Below, one piece after another: positions 10,298-19,692 of a DNA stretch of 64,000 bases (position 1 is its first letter; each line of letters begins with the position of its first letter). The notes beneath the pieces were generated by a model. It saw only the letters and a program-made list of their open reading frames with translations, was not told the DNA's origin and did not search any database. Origin of the DNA: Batrachochytrium dendrobatidis JAM81 (Eukaryota > Chytridiomycota > Chytridiomycetes > Rhizophydiales); contig NW_006281099.1 of assembly GCF_000203795.2 (NCBI RefSeq), forward strand, positions 980,690-1,044,689, given 5' to 3'. A program made the position numbers and the translations under genes.

Positions 10298-13200
10298 ATG
10301 AGGCTCATACCGATTGTTGTGATCTCGCTACTGTCAACTGTAGTCAGCGCAGTAACTACCCCTACACCCGAGGATGACTCTAAACCACCATACAAGACTG
10401 AGTCACAAATAGATCCGTACCTGAGACGAGCAGATGAATTTTACAATTCGCTTATTGCTGCTAAAGCACTTAGAGGACAATCTGCCAATGTGGCTGGTGA
10501 TTTGGGTCAGTCAACTTTGAGCTCTGGTGATTTGAAAAGTTCTTTTAAACACTCTGTTGAAAGCAAGCATAAAAAGCATCTCTCCAAAACCATCGAAACA
10601 GGCCATACATCCGGAACTCGTACCGACTCCAGTACTGGACCAACTGATTCGGAGGATGAGAATCGTAAGCGCTTATTCCAAGATAGACTGATTAAAATCA
10701 AGGGTATGCTGCGCGACCTTGATATTTCTACTTCAGAGGACTCTGGGAGCGAACATTCACAAGCTGTAAGCGAGGAAACAATAGCCCAATTTCTATATCT
10801 CTATCTGGGTCAAAGAGAAATACCCCATGATAAAAGAAGAGAAATGGTGAGATTGATTTTGGAATCAGAGGTTAGGTATATCATGGATTCTATCGACAGG
10901 CTAAACGGAAAATTGGCGGCAAGTCAAATTGTTAATGAATGTCGCAGTGATGGCTCAAAGAAAAGTGGGTGCTGTCTTGGAAAGATTTGTAAATCGACCG
11001 GTTCCTTTTTCGATAAACTTAAACTGGGACGCTGGACTAGGAAATTCGAACCTCACAAAAACGATCAACCACAAGCTGTGGGAAGGTATACTCCAATCGA
11101 GGATGGCAAACCCCAAGCCGAGGGAAGCAAGAGAGTTCAGGCTCAAGAAACGCAAGAACCCCAAAGTGAGGAAACGCAGAGCCCCAAGAAAGAAAAGAAA
11201 TTCAGATTCTGGAAAATCTCATCCAAATCTGGTGGTAACAATCAACCTCAAACCGAGGAAACGCAAGAATCCCAGGTCGAGAGTCTTCAAACTGAACAAG
11301 CACAAAAGCTTCAGGCTCAAGAAACGCAAGAACCTCAAAGCGAGGAAACGCAGAGCCCCAAGAAAGAAAAGAAATTCAGATTCTGGAAAATCTCATCCAA
11401 ATCTGGTGGTAACAATCAACCTCAAACCGAAGAAACGCAAGAATTCCAAGCCGAAGTGACGCAAGAACCCGAAGTTGAGGAAACTCGGAAATCCAAAAAA
11501 GAAAAAAAATCTGGATTCTGGGAAAGTACGCTCGCGTTTTTTGGATTCAAACCCCAAGCTCAGAAAACGCAAGAACTTCAAGCTGAAGCAACACAAGAAC
11601 CTGAAATTGAGGAGATTCAAAGCCATCAAGTTGGAGATGACGAATCCCAAGCTGGAGATGACGAGTCAATAAAAGGCAACGGGTGTTGTTTTGGAAGGTT
11701 TTGTAGATCGGTCGGTTCCCTTTTGGATAAATGCAAACCAAAACGCCGGATTCGGAAACACAAAGAAATCCTATCCTTGAAACCCTCATTCCAAACTGAA
11801 GAAGCCAATCAACCTCAAGCCGAGGAAACGCAACCATCCCAAGCTCAAGATAGTGAAATTCAGACTGACGAGAAACTTGAAGCCAAAGTGATGCAAGCAT
11901 TCCAAACCGATGATGAGAAATCACTGACATCCCAAACTGATGATGAGCAAACGTCAATCGATGATGAGGAAGTTCAAGTCGAGGCAATGCAAGAACCTCA
12001 AGTTCAGGTTCAGGAAACACAGGCACCACAAATTGAGGAAATGCAAGAATCTCAAATTGGAGATGACGAAACACTGACATCTCAAATTGGAGATGAGCAA
12101 GTGCCAATCGATGATGAGGAAGTTCAAGTCGAGGCAATCCAAGAACCCCAAGTTCCAGTCCAGGAAACACAGGCACCACAAATTGAGGAAATGCAAGAAT
12201 CTCAAATTGGAGATGACGAAACACTGACATCTCAAATTGGAGATGAGCAAACGTCAACCGATGACGAGGAAGTTCAAGTCGAGGAAATGCAAGAACCCCA
12301 AGTTCCAGTTCAGGAAACACAGGCACCACAAATTGAGGAAATGCAAGAATCTCAAATTGGAGATGACGAATCACTGACATCTCAAATTGGAGATGAGCAA
12401 GTGCCAATCGATGATGAGGAAGTTCAAGTCGAGGCAATCCAAGAACCCCAAGTTCCAGTTCAGGAAACACAGGCACCACAAATTGAGGAAATGCAAGAAT
12501 CTCAAGTCGGAGATGACGAAACACTGACATCTCAAATTGGAGATGAGGAAACGTCAACCGATGACGAGGAAGTTGGAGTCGAGGAAATGCAAGGATCTCA
12601 AATTGGAGATGAAAGCCTTCAAGTTGATGATGAGGAATTTCAAGCTCAGAAAGCACGGATTCTGGAAATGCAGAAATATAGGGAACAAAGGAAGTTCCAA
12701 CTCGAGAAAAACATGCCCAGATTTACTGAACAAATGCAACCTCAAGTCCAGGAAACGCAGCAACTCCAAGCCGAGATGACACAAGAATCTCAACCCGACG
12801 CAATTCAAGAGCTTCAGGCTCAGGAAATTCAAACCAAAACCCAAACGCAAGAACTTCAAGCTGAAGCAACACAAGAACCCGAAGTTCAGGAAATTCAAAG
12901 CCATCAAGTTGGAGATGACGAGTCAACAAAAGGCAATGGGTGTTGTTTAGATAAGTTTTGTAAGTCGATCAATTCCCTTTTGGATAAATGCAAACCAAAA
13001 CATCAGATTCAGAAACACAAAGAAATCCCATCCTGGAGACCCTTATTCCAAACTGAAGAAGCCAATCAACCTCAAGCCGAGGAAACGCAACCATCCCAAG
13101 CTCAAGATAGTGAAATTCAACCATCCCAGACTCAAGATGAGGAAACCAAGGTTGAAGAGACGCAAGAGCCCCAAATTCAGGAAATTCAACCATCTCAAAC

Positions 13201-15358
13201 CGAGGACGAGGAAATTCAGCCATCTCAAACTGAGGAACTTCAAACCGAAGAAACCCAAAAACCTAAAAAAGGAAGAAAGTTCCGACTTGAGAAAAACATA
13301 GTCAAATTTATTAAGAAAATGCAACCTCAAGTCCAGGAAACACAGGCACCGCAAATTGAGGAAATGCAAGAATCCCAAGTCGGAGATGACGAAACACTGA
13401 CATCTCAAATTGGTGATGAGCAAACGTCAACCGATGATGAGAAACCCAAGGTCGAAAAGACTCAACCCGAGGTAATTCAAGAACTTCAGGCTCAGGAAAT
13501 CCAAACCCAGACCCAAACGCAAGAACATCACGCTGAAGCAACACAAGAACCTGAAATTGAGGAGATTCAAAGCCATCAAGTTGGAGATGACGAATCCCAA
13601 GCTGGAGATGACGAGTCAATAAAAGGCAACGGGTGTTGTTTTGGAAGGTTTTGTAAATCGGTCGGTTCCCTTTTGGATAAATGCAAACCAAAACGCCGGA
13701 TTCGGAAACACAAAGAAATCCCATCCTTGAAACCCTCATTCCAAACTGAAGAAGCCAATCAACCTCAAGCCGAGGAAACGCAACCATCCCAGACTCAAGA
13801 TGAGGAAACCAAGGTTGAAGAGACGCAAGAGCCCCAAGTTCAGGAAATGCAAGAATCTCAAGTTGATGATGAAGACCTCCAAGCTGATGATGAGGAAACC
13901 CAGGAATTACAGACCGAGGAAACCCAAAACCCCAGGAAAGAAGAAAAGTCTCAATTTGACAAAATTATGCTTAGACACTTTGGGAAAATGCAACCTCAAG
14001 TCCAGGAAATGCAACCTCCTCAGATCCAGGAAATGCAACAGTTCCAAGCCGAGATGACACGAAAATCTCAACCCGAGGTAATTCAAAAACTTCAGGCTCA
14101 GGAAATCCAAACCCAGACCCAAACGCAAGAACTTCAAGCTGAAGCAACACAAGAACCTGAAATTGAGGAGATTCAAAGCCATCAAGTTGGAGATGACGAA
14201 TCCCAAGCTGGAGATGACGAGTCAATAAAAGGCAACGGGTGTTGTTTTGGAAGGTTTTGTAAATCGGTCGGTTCCCTTTTGGATAAATGCAAACCAAAAC
14301 GCCGGATTCGGAAACACAAAGAAATCCCATCCTTGAAACCCTCATTCCAAACTGAAGAAGCCAATCAACCTCAAGCCGAGGAAACGCAAGCATCCCAAGC
14401 TCAAGATAGTGAAATTCAGACTGACGAGAAACTTGAAGCCAAAGTGATGCAAGCATTCCAAACCGATGATGAGAAATCACTGACATCCCAAACTGATGAT
14501 GAGCAAACGTCAATCGATGATGAGGAAGTTCAAGTCGAGGCAATGCAAGAACCTCAAGTTCAAGTCGAGGCAATGCAAGGATCTCAAATTGGAGATGAGG
14601 AAATGCGGGCATCCCAAGCCAAAGTGATTGAAGAATTACAAGCTAAACTGATGCAAGAGTCTCAAATTGAGAGTAAGGAAATTCAGCCATCTCAAACTGA
14701 GGAACTTCAAACCGAAGAAACCCAAAAACCTAAAAAAGGAAAAAAATTCCGATTCAAAAAATTGCTGAACTTTTTTGGAAAAAAGAAGCCTCAAGCCGAG
14801 GAAACACAAGAATCTCAAGTCCAGGAAACACAGGCACCGCAAATTGAGGAAATGCAGGAATCCCAAGTCGGAGATGACGAAACACTGACATCTCAAATTG
14901 GTGATGAGCAAACGTCAATCGATGATGAGAAACCCAAGGTCGAAAAGACTCAACCCAAGGTAATTCAAAAACTTCAGGCTCAGGAAATCCAAACCCAGAC
15001 CCAAGAACCTGAAATTGAGGAAATTCAAAGCCTCCAAGCTGAAGATGACGAATCAACAAAAGGCAACGGGTGTTGTTTTGGAAGGTTTTGTAAATCGGTC
15101 GGTTCCCTTTTGGATAAATGCAAACCAAAACATCGGATTCGGAAACCCAAAAAACACCATCAAAGAAAGGGAGTTCGGACTCTGAACAAGTATACTCAGA
15201 CTGATGAAACACCAGAATTCCCGCGAATGAAGAGAATTCAGACTGATGAGACGAGGAACCCCAAGGGAGCAATGGTGCTCAGACTCGGGGAAGGTACGCT
15301 CGAATTTCACGGAAACAATCAACCCCAAGCCGAAGAAATGCAAGAATCCCAGGCTTAG
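10298..15358 (+). CDS. Giant secreted Gln/Glu-rich repeat protein with six cationic Cys modules
   Basis: One uninterrupted frame of 1686 residues, of no family I recognise. Residues 1-18 are a signal peptide (MRLIPIVVISLLSTVVSA). Residues about 30-220 are a non-repeated, partly helical region. The rest is Gln/Glu/Asp-rich (ETQEPQ, EEMQES, IGDDE units). Six cationic modules of the type GCCFGRFCKSVGSLLDKC begin near residues 224, 460, 879, 1110, 1312 and 1589, and each runs into a Lys/Arg-rich tail (KPKRRIRKHK). The Cys pattern is CC-x4-C-x9-C; module 1 lacks the fourth Cys. A second class of basic, amphipathic-looking segments (KKxKKFRFxK...) begins near residues 297, 358, 400, 795, 990, 1213 and 1479. 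The chain is therefore alternating acidic spacer and basic segment. Dibasic sites could allow kexin processing; that is inference. Lineage-specific and secreted are well supported; the role is unknown. Confidence 0.85.
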   Translation: MRLIPIVVISLLSTVVSAVTTPTPEDDSKPPYKTESQIDPYLRRADEFYNSLIAAKALRGQSANVAGDLGQSTLSSGDLKSSFKHSVESKHKKHLSKTIETGHTSGTRTDSSTGPTDSEDENRKRLFQDRLIKIKGMLRDLDISTSEDSGSEHSQAVSEETIAQFLYLYLGQREIPHDKRREMVRLILESEVRYIMDSIDRLNGKLAASQIVNECRSDGSKKSGCCLGKICKSTGSFFDKLKLGRWTRKFEPHKNDQPQAVGRYTPIEDGKPQAEGSKRVQAQETQEPQSEETQSPKKEKKFRFWKISSKSGGNNQPQTEETQESQVESLQTEQAQKLQAQETQEPQSEETQSPKKEKKFRFWKISSKSGGNNQPQTEETQEFQAEVTQEPEVEETRKSKKEKKSGFWESTLAFFGFKPQAQKTQELQAEATQEPEIEEIQSHQVGDDESQAGDDESIKGNGCCFGRFCRSVGSLLDKCKPKRRIRKHKEILSLKPSFQTEEANQPQAEETQPSQAQDSEIQTDEKLEAKVMQAFQTDDEKSLTSQTDDEQTSIDDEEVQVEAMQEPQVQVQETQAPQIEEMQESQIGDDETLTSQIGDEQVPIDDEEVQVEAIQEPQVPVQETQAPQIEEMQESQIGDDETLTSQIGDEQTSTDDEEVQVEEMQEPQVPVQETQAPQIEEMQESQIGDDESLTSQIGDEQVPIDDEEVQVEAIQEPQVPVQETQAPQIEEMQESQVGDDETLTSQIGDEETSTDDEEVGVEEMQGSQIGDESLQVDDEEFQAQKARILEMQKYREQRKFQLEKNMPRFTEQMQPQVQETQQLQAEMTQESQPDAIQELQAQEIQTKTQTQELQAEATQEPEVQEIQSHQVGDDESTKGNGCCLDKFCKSINSLLDKCKPKHQIQKHKEIPSWRPLFQTEEANQPQAEETQPSQAQDSEIQPSQTQDEETKVEETQEPQIQEIQPSQTEDEEIQPSQTEELQTEETQKPKKGRKFRLEKNIVKFIKKMQPQVQETQAPQIEEMQESQVGDDETLTSQIGDEQTSTDDEKPKVEKTQPEVIQELQAQEIQTQTQTQEHHAEATQEPEIEEIQSHQVGDDESQAGDDESIKGNGCCFGRFCKSVGSLLDKCKPKRRIRKHKEIPSLKPSFQTEEANQPQAEETQPSQTQDEETKVEETQEPQVQEMQESQVDDEDLQADDEETQELQTEETQNPRKEEKSQFDKIMLRHFGKMQPQVQEMQPPQIQEMQQFQAEMTRKSQPEVIQKLQAQEIQTQTQTQELQAEATQEPEIEEIQSHQVGDDESQAGDDESIKGNGCCFGRFCKSVGSLLDKCKPKRRIRKHKEIPSLKPSFQTEEANQPQAEETQASQAQDSEIQTDEKLEAKVMQAFQTDDEKSLTSQTDDEQTSIDDEEVQVEAMQEPQVQVEAMQGSQIGDEEMRASQAKVIEELQAKLMQESQIESKEIQPSQTEELQTEETQKPKKGKKFRFKKLLNFFGKKKPQAEETQESQVQETQAPQIEEMQESQVGDDETLTSQIGDEQTSIDDEKPKVEKTQPKVIQKLQAQEIQTQTQEPEIEEIQSLQAEDDESTKGNGCCFGRFCKSVGSLLDKCKPKHRIRKPKKHHQRKGVRTLNKYTQTDETPEFPRMKRIQTDETRNPKGAMVLRLGEGTLEFHGNNQPQAEEMQESQA
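11570..14410 (+). repeat. Dispersed long repeats carrying the Cys module
   Basis: A block of about 280 bp containing the acidic lead-in, the Cys module and the following PSFQTEEANQPQAEETQ segment is nearly identical at about 11570-11830, 13515-13780 and 14120-14390. A diverged copy is at about 12840-13090, and a shortened one at 14995-15150. A separate 105-bp pair is at about 11137-11250 and 11320-11432. Confidence 0.85.
11941..12600 (+). repeat. 150-bp (50-residue) tandem repeats inside the large secreted protein
   Basis: The phrase aattgaggaaatgcaagaat recurs at 12031, 12181, 12331 and 12481, exactly 150 bp apart, and the matching gatgagcaaac/g segment recurs at 11941, 12091, 12241, 12391 and 12541. 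Copies differ by only a few bases and keep the reading frame, indicating recent unequal exchange or slippage. Confidence 0.9.
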
Positions 15359-15756
15359 AAACCTGATTCTGATTTTAAAAACGCAAGAAACAATCCCGAG
15401 CTGACTGCATGATATATCAATCTCTGGACAATATATCGACCGCTCGTTTACTTTTACTATCTGATTTATCTGCTCGTGCAAGATTATATCATGCCTCATC
15501 ACTCGAGTTTATTCTAAATAAATAAAATTCATTCAAAAAAGACCCATTATTTAATGACTGATTTTTAGTGTCCCATTTTACGTAAATATAGTGATCAAAG
15601 CTAAAGCATTTATTAGATTACTTGTTTCGAGTATTTATCAGCCAGCAGATGCATGCGTAGGTTGATTAGTCTAGCAGAAATCTACTATATACATGATTAT
15701 GCAGCCAAAACTGTCGTCAAAAATGAATGCATAATTGGCTATTCTAACAATCTTTC
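15359..15756. other. 3' region between convergent secreted-protein genes
   Basis: Just past the stop at 15358, the sequence acgcaagaaacaatcccgag (about 15381-15400) still looks like the Gln/Glu repeat, so the repeat array once ran further. A degraded family-A terminal repeat (cattttacgtaaatatagtg) is at about 15574-15593. No gene seen. Confidence 0.5.
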
Positions 15757-16176
15757 TCAAGCCTGTTTGTCCACAAGCACATCAGTTTCTTCATCTTCAG
15801 ACTTGGAATTCAACCATCCTAATCCATAGCCTTTGAGACTAGACTCTTCAGCTTCTATTTCTTGATCCATGGTCCGAGTCATTCTCTCAAGGTCACGCTC
15901 GAGTTTATCCAAGAGCTCCTGAGCGGAATTGATGCCTCGATCAACTCGGTGTGTTAGACCGTCTGCCCACGAAGATACTTGTTTTGAATCAGCACCCGCA
16001 TTGTACGGCGATTGTTTTTTAGGTTCACCTATTGGACCTGGAGCTATGCTGGAAGATTGGTCAGTGGAATCTGGACTTTCCGAGAGTGTTTTGCTCTGCT
16101 GACTGGATGGAGGATAAATCGGCATTGCCATCGAAAAGAGTACTGTGCACATCAACGAAAACAAAGTAAGCTTCAT
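15757..16176 (-). CDS. Small secreted protein with acidic helical C-terminus
   Basis: 139 residues from the ATG at 16176, which I prefer over an upstream in-frame Met at 16254. It begins directly with a signal peptide (MKLTLFSLMCTVLFSMAMP), and a TTTATAAA box sits about 50 bp upstream. The mature part is Ser/Pro-rich (to about residue 75), then a charged helix (GINSAQELLDKLERDLERM followed by acidic residues) with heptad-like hydrophobics, then an acidic tail. It has no Cys in the mature part. No family recognised. It is convergent with the giant secreted protein. Confidence 0.65.
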   Translation of the reverse strand: MKLTLFSLMCTVLFSMAMPIYPPSSQQSKTLSESPDSTDQSSSIAPGPIGEPKKQSPYNAGADSKQVSSWADGLTHRVDRGINSAQELLDKLERDLERMTRTMDQEIEAEESSLKGYGLGWLNSKSEDEETDVLVDKQA

Positions 16177-16224
16177 TGCAATTTTGATTTGTATAAAGTA
16201 GCCGACTTGAAGTAATTTGCAATA

Positions 16225-16232
16225 TTTATAAA
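16225..16232 (-). promoter_or_regulatory. TATA-like box of the small secreted protein gene
   Basis: TTTATAAA, symmetric on both strands, about 50 bp upstream of the ATG at 16176. Confidence 0.35.
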
Positions 16233-16384
16233 GGAATGCTTGATAGACCAACACAGTACTCTTGTGGCTACCCAGTCAGCAACCCTTGTGTCGGTCAGGA
16301 TGATAGCCCTTTTATGCCATCAGAATACTCGGCACAGTCAGGGTTATTCAGTATAACACTGCTTTAAACTCCCTAGGATCGTTT

Positions 16385-16627
16385 TATATCCGCATTCATG
16401 CAAAACGAACATTAAGGGTGTCAAAGTGTATGGATAGCCTCAATCACAACTCCCACCCAATATACTAAACAGCATTGTCCTCTAAACCTATTTGTTGTAT
16501 TTTAATTTCATAAATACGTTTGCGTTTCTAATTTAAAAAACAGTGCTATTTAGTATGTTTGGTGGGAGTTGTGATTGAGACTAGCATAAACTGACACACT
16601 TTGTGTTTTGTTTTACATGAGTATAGA
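16385..16627. mobile_element. Hairpin-type MITE with long inverted repeats
   Basis: The segment caatcacaactcccaccca at about 16440 is repeated inverted at about 16561-16579 (tggtgggagttgtgattga). The pairing extends into tactaaacag/ctatttagta and, outside, tcaaagtgtatgg/actgacacacttt. The outer flanks (ccgcattcatgcaaaacgaa and tttacatgagtat) resemble the family-A terminal repeat. No coding potential; it would fold as an imperfect hairpin. The rest of 16628-16962 shows nothing recognisable. Confidence 0.6.
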
Positions 16628-16962
16628 AAAGTGCTGGTTTCCGTAGCATTGGCTCATTACTGTCATTTATTCGACCTGCCAGATTCAGCGAGGTTTGGCT
16701 TGCCGCCCACTTGAAGCTTTTTAATAGTCTAAATACACAACATTTGAAACTGGCCATGCTTTAGTCAATTACTACCAGATTTGAAAGCACAGTATCTATT
16801 TATTATCCCTTAAAGACATTAATATCTATTTTATTTCAAGCATGCTTCTTCATGGTTAGGTGGGCTCAAAGTTGAGAGTTTGTTGAAGCAAATAATGCTT
16901 GTCAGATTAATCACCTAACCCTGCAGTTCAAAAATCAACAGCAGCTTGTCAATTACGCCAAG

Positions 16963-18961
16963 CTAATGCAATACAGAGGCCGCAGGTTGATTCAATAACC
17001 TAGACGTATCAGAGATTCGTTGCTGGATATTCAGTATGCGCTGAGAAATATCCAATCGTGCAGAGGATATAGGTGCTGCATCTGTGTTTATAGGTTCTAC
17101 AAATAGAGGCTTGTGATGTTCAAGTTTGCGTTGATTTGGCACAGCTGGTTGTACATTTAGATCAGAAGCAAGCACATTTGATGGAATAACATCCAAGGTT
17201 TCTTGATGCTTAGTACGGCTATCTAGCAACGAATTAATCTGGTGTTGCATTGCTTCAATGCGTTGAACAAGTGTTTGAGTAATCTATATATTCAAAAATA
17301 TTACATGGATGTAAATCAAAAGTTGAAAACAGTAATTGAAAATGCAATGCATCAACATACTTTTTCCAACTCGGTATTCTTGCTCGTCATGGTTTTCAGA
17401 CTTGCAGTCATATCCTCAAACTCTTTTCTGGAAATTGGTGTTTCGCCTACTGTGGAGTGATCAAAAATGGCAGGGTTTTCTAGATGGCCCGCATCCGATG
17501 GCTTTGTTGGTGAGCCTGGCTCTTTCTCACTAGGACTGTCAGGAAACAAAATATCACGAGCACCTGCATCTCCGTCAATCCTACAACTATTTATATTTGC
17601 TTTAGGTGTATCAACCAATCTTTCACCAATAAATGTGCTTGGGTAGTCATCACGCTGACCCCATTCAAGTGGGTAGTACCGATACGAAGCCAAATGTTCA
17701 TCCTGTGATATGGATTCGACAATTCGGAATTTCTTTGGTGAAAGGCGCATAGACCGAGTCTGGATATCCACTTGACTGGAGCTTGTAAAATTGGAATGAT
17801 TAGTATCTGATCTGATGGGAGATTTCTGCGGAGATGTTTTTAAAATGGATCGAGGAGCAGCCGAGTGATTGCCATGGTTGTTTTTGGTAGGAGTATGCTG
17901 TGATTGACCAATTATAAAACTGTTTAATAGCTGCTGTGGTGGCATACCAGTAGAAGCAGTAGCTGTATTTTGAGTCGGAGGTTGCTCCAGTAAAATTGGA
18001 ATAAGATCTGGATTTGGAGCTGGAGCGGGAGCAGGAGGTATTTGTGGCTCGTGAACAATACTTTCATCGTAAATGGCTTCCAACTCGGTATCGTGTCCAT
18101 GTTCAAACACTCTATATTGGTTTAGTGAGATCGAATGGTTATCAACGGTTTGTGATATGTTGGATTGTGGTACTTGCGTATTTACAGCCTGATGTTGTTG
18201 AACGTATACATAATTAGGATGTGTTTGAGTTGGTGTGGGTTTCTTATTCAGAGAACCCATCGATCCATTTGTTGAAAAATGCAGAGTGTCGGCAGTCCAA
18301 ACAGACGGAGACTCTTTTAGTCCAGAATGAGCAGATCCTAATGAGCTTGAAGCATGGTGAGATGAGAATGGTCGAGATGCATGGCAGTGTGAGTGCACTA
18401 TCGGTTCAGGCACGGCCAAACTATGAGTGCTCTGGCCATTTGTAAAAAGACTACCGCCATGAACTGAGGATGCTTTAGATTGTCCATTTGAACGAGAGGT
18501 TCTTTTCAAAGAAACCACCAGCTCTCGACACATCCGACCCATGTCACATATAAAGATGAGCTTTCGTTCAGCAAAGCCCATGGCAAAAAACTGGTCCCGA
18601 GATATTGATGGTTTGTAATTGAATTCGTCACGGAGCAACGAATACACCGACTCCATGAATCTGGCATCCTTCTTGCCATATAGGTCAAACGACTGCTCTG
18701 CAAAGTATCTTGCCAAAATCCCCGAGTAATTCAAAAGTATGTGATGGATAATTGGTAGAAACACTGCTGGATCTCCTCTACTTGCACTAATTATATACAT
18801 ACTAGTGTTAGTTTACTGGCCAACTCACACACCAGTCAAAGCATATCAGCAATGTGTCCCTGTTATGCTTACCCAAAAAGGTCGACACTTGTACTATATT
18901 TAAGCAGCTTGAGTTCTGACTGGAACTTGAGCAAGTTATTTCTTAGATCCCCTGTTGCCAT
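16963..18961 (-). CDS. CEP44: Centrosomal protein CEP44 homologue (3 exons)
   Basis: Exons 18961-18873, 18801-17361 and 17283-16963 give 616 residues with all phases closing. The N-terminal 120 residues match the CEP44 domain: ATG-DLRNNLLKFQSELKLLKY, SRGDPAVFLPIIHHILLNYS, a helix ending in DLYGKKDARFMESVYSLLRD, then NYKPSISRDQFFAMGFAERK. CEP44 binds the inner centriole and microtubules in animals and is found only in lineages with centrioles. Here that implies basal bodies and a flagellated life stage. The middle is a disordered Ser/Pro/His-rich stretch. The C-terminus (exon 3 and end of exon 2) has two short coiled coils (DMTASLKTMTSKNTELEK joined to ITQTLVQRIEAMQHQINSLL; and LDISQRILNIQQRISD). 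The start in exon 1 is preferred because it restores the conserved N-terminus. Confidence 0.88.
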
Positions 18962-19114
18962 TCCAAAACAATAGACCAGATTATATTGCAGTATGTTCCA
19001 GCAAAATAGGTGGAAAATGCTAATTTGCAGTTGAAGACGAAAGGATAAAAATATTTATTTGCATTTCAAACCACTTTCATCATGTTTGAAGCTATTCCGA
19101 CTGCATCAAACTAC

Positions 19115-19470
19115 TGTTGCGGCCTTTCAAAACATGAATTCTCTGTAAAACTGCACAATTGGTTTGTGTTAATGCACAGAGTTTATAAGTAGAACGACAA
19201 AAATCATTTCAGAATAATACCAAACAAGTGGTATTGTCATATATTGAATCAAGCGAATTAGCAAGTTGAGCAAACTGGTCGTGCCAATAACTCGGATCGT
19301 TGACATGGTAAAAGAAACAAGCGATGGATATTCCTGCCATTCAAATTAGCAGGTGAAGCAATTTTTCATTCAATTTTTCATTCCCATATCCTGTCATCAG
19401 CCGCAATAAACTTTCTGTTAAATAGCAAGAGCCAATCAAGCCCAAAGCTTGTCTTCAATGTTCAAATTTC
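19115..19470 (+). repeat. Dispersed repeat family B, copy 1 (degenerate)
   Basis: Shares the order of motifs gtaaaactgca-aattggttt, a run of cgatcg/gtcg-rich sequence with caagc-gat, and a tail of tttcattc-catatcctgt with the segments at 29505-29830 and 61255-61545. Similarity is patchy; no coding frame is shared. It fills most of the gap between CEP44 and the next gene. Confidence 0.4.
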
Positions 19471-19692
19471 ATGTTTGCTTTCGTCCATTTCATTTTCTAG
19501 ATTTACATGCACATGCATGTCTGATACCAACAACGATCTAGGTTGATTTCTTCATTTTTCATTCTGAATGTATGGTTTTTATAAACCCATTCTTATTGTG
19601 CTCCAGCCTAGATCGTTTGTCAAAATAAATAGTGCACATGTTCCAAATCCAAAAGATGTTATATTTAGTTACTGCAGCAATTATATCGGTTT

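Noticed and set aside
11547..12656. 369-residue open frame on the minus strand inside the giant secreted gene
   Set aside because: It is antisense to a strongly repetitive Gln/Glu coding region; Leu/His/Phe repeats there are just the complement of CAA/GAA codons. No start context or domain. The same holds for the other minus-strand frames at 11393-15502.
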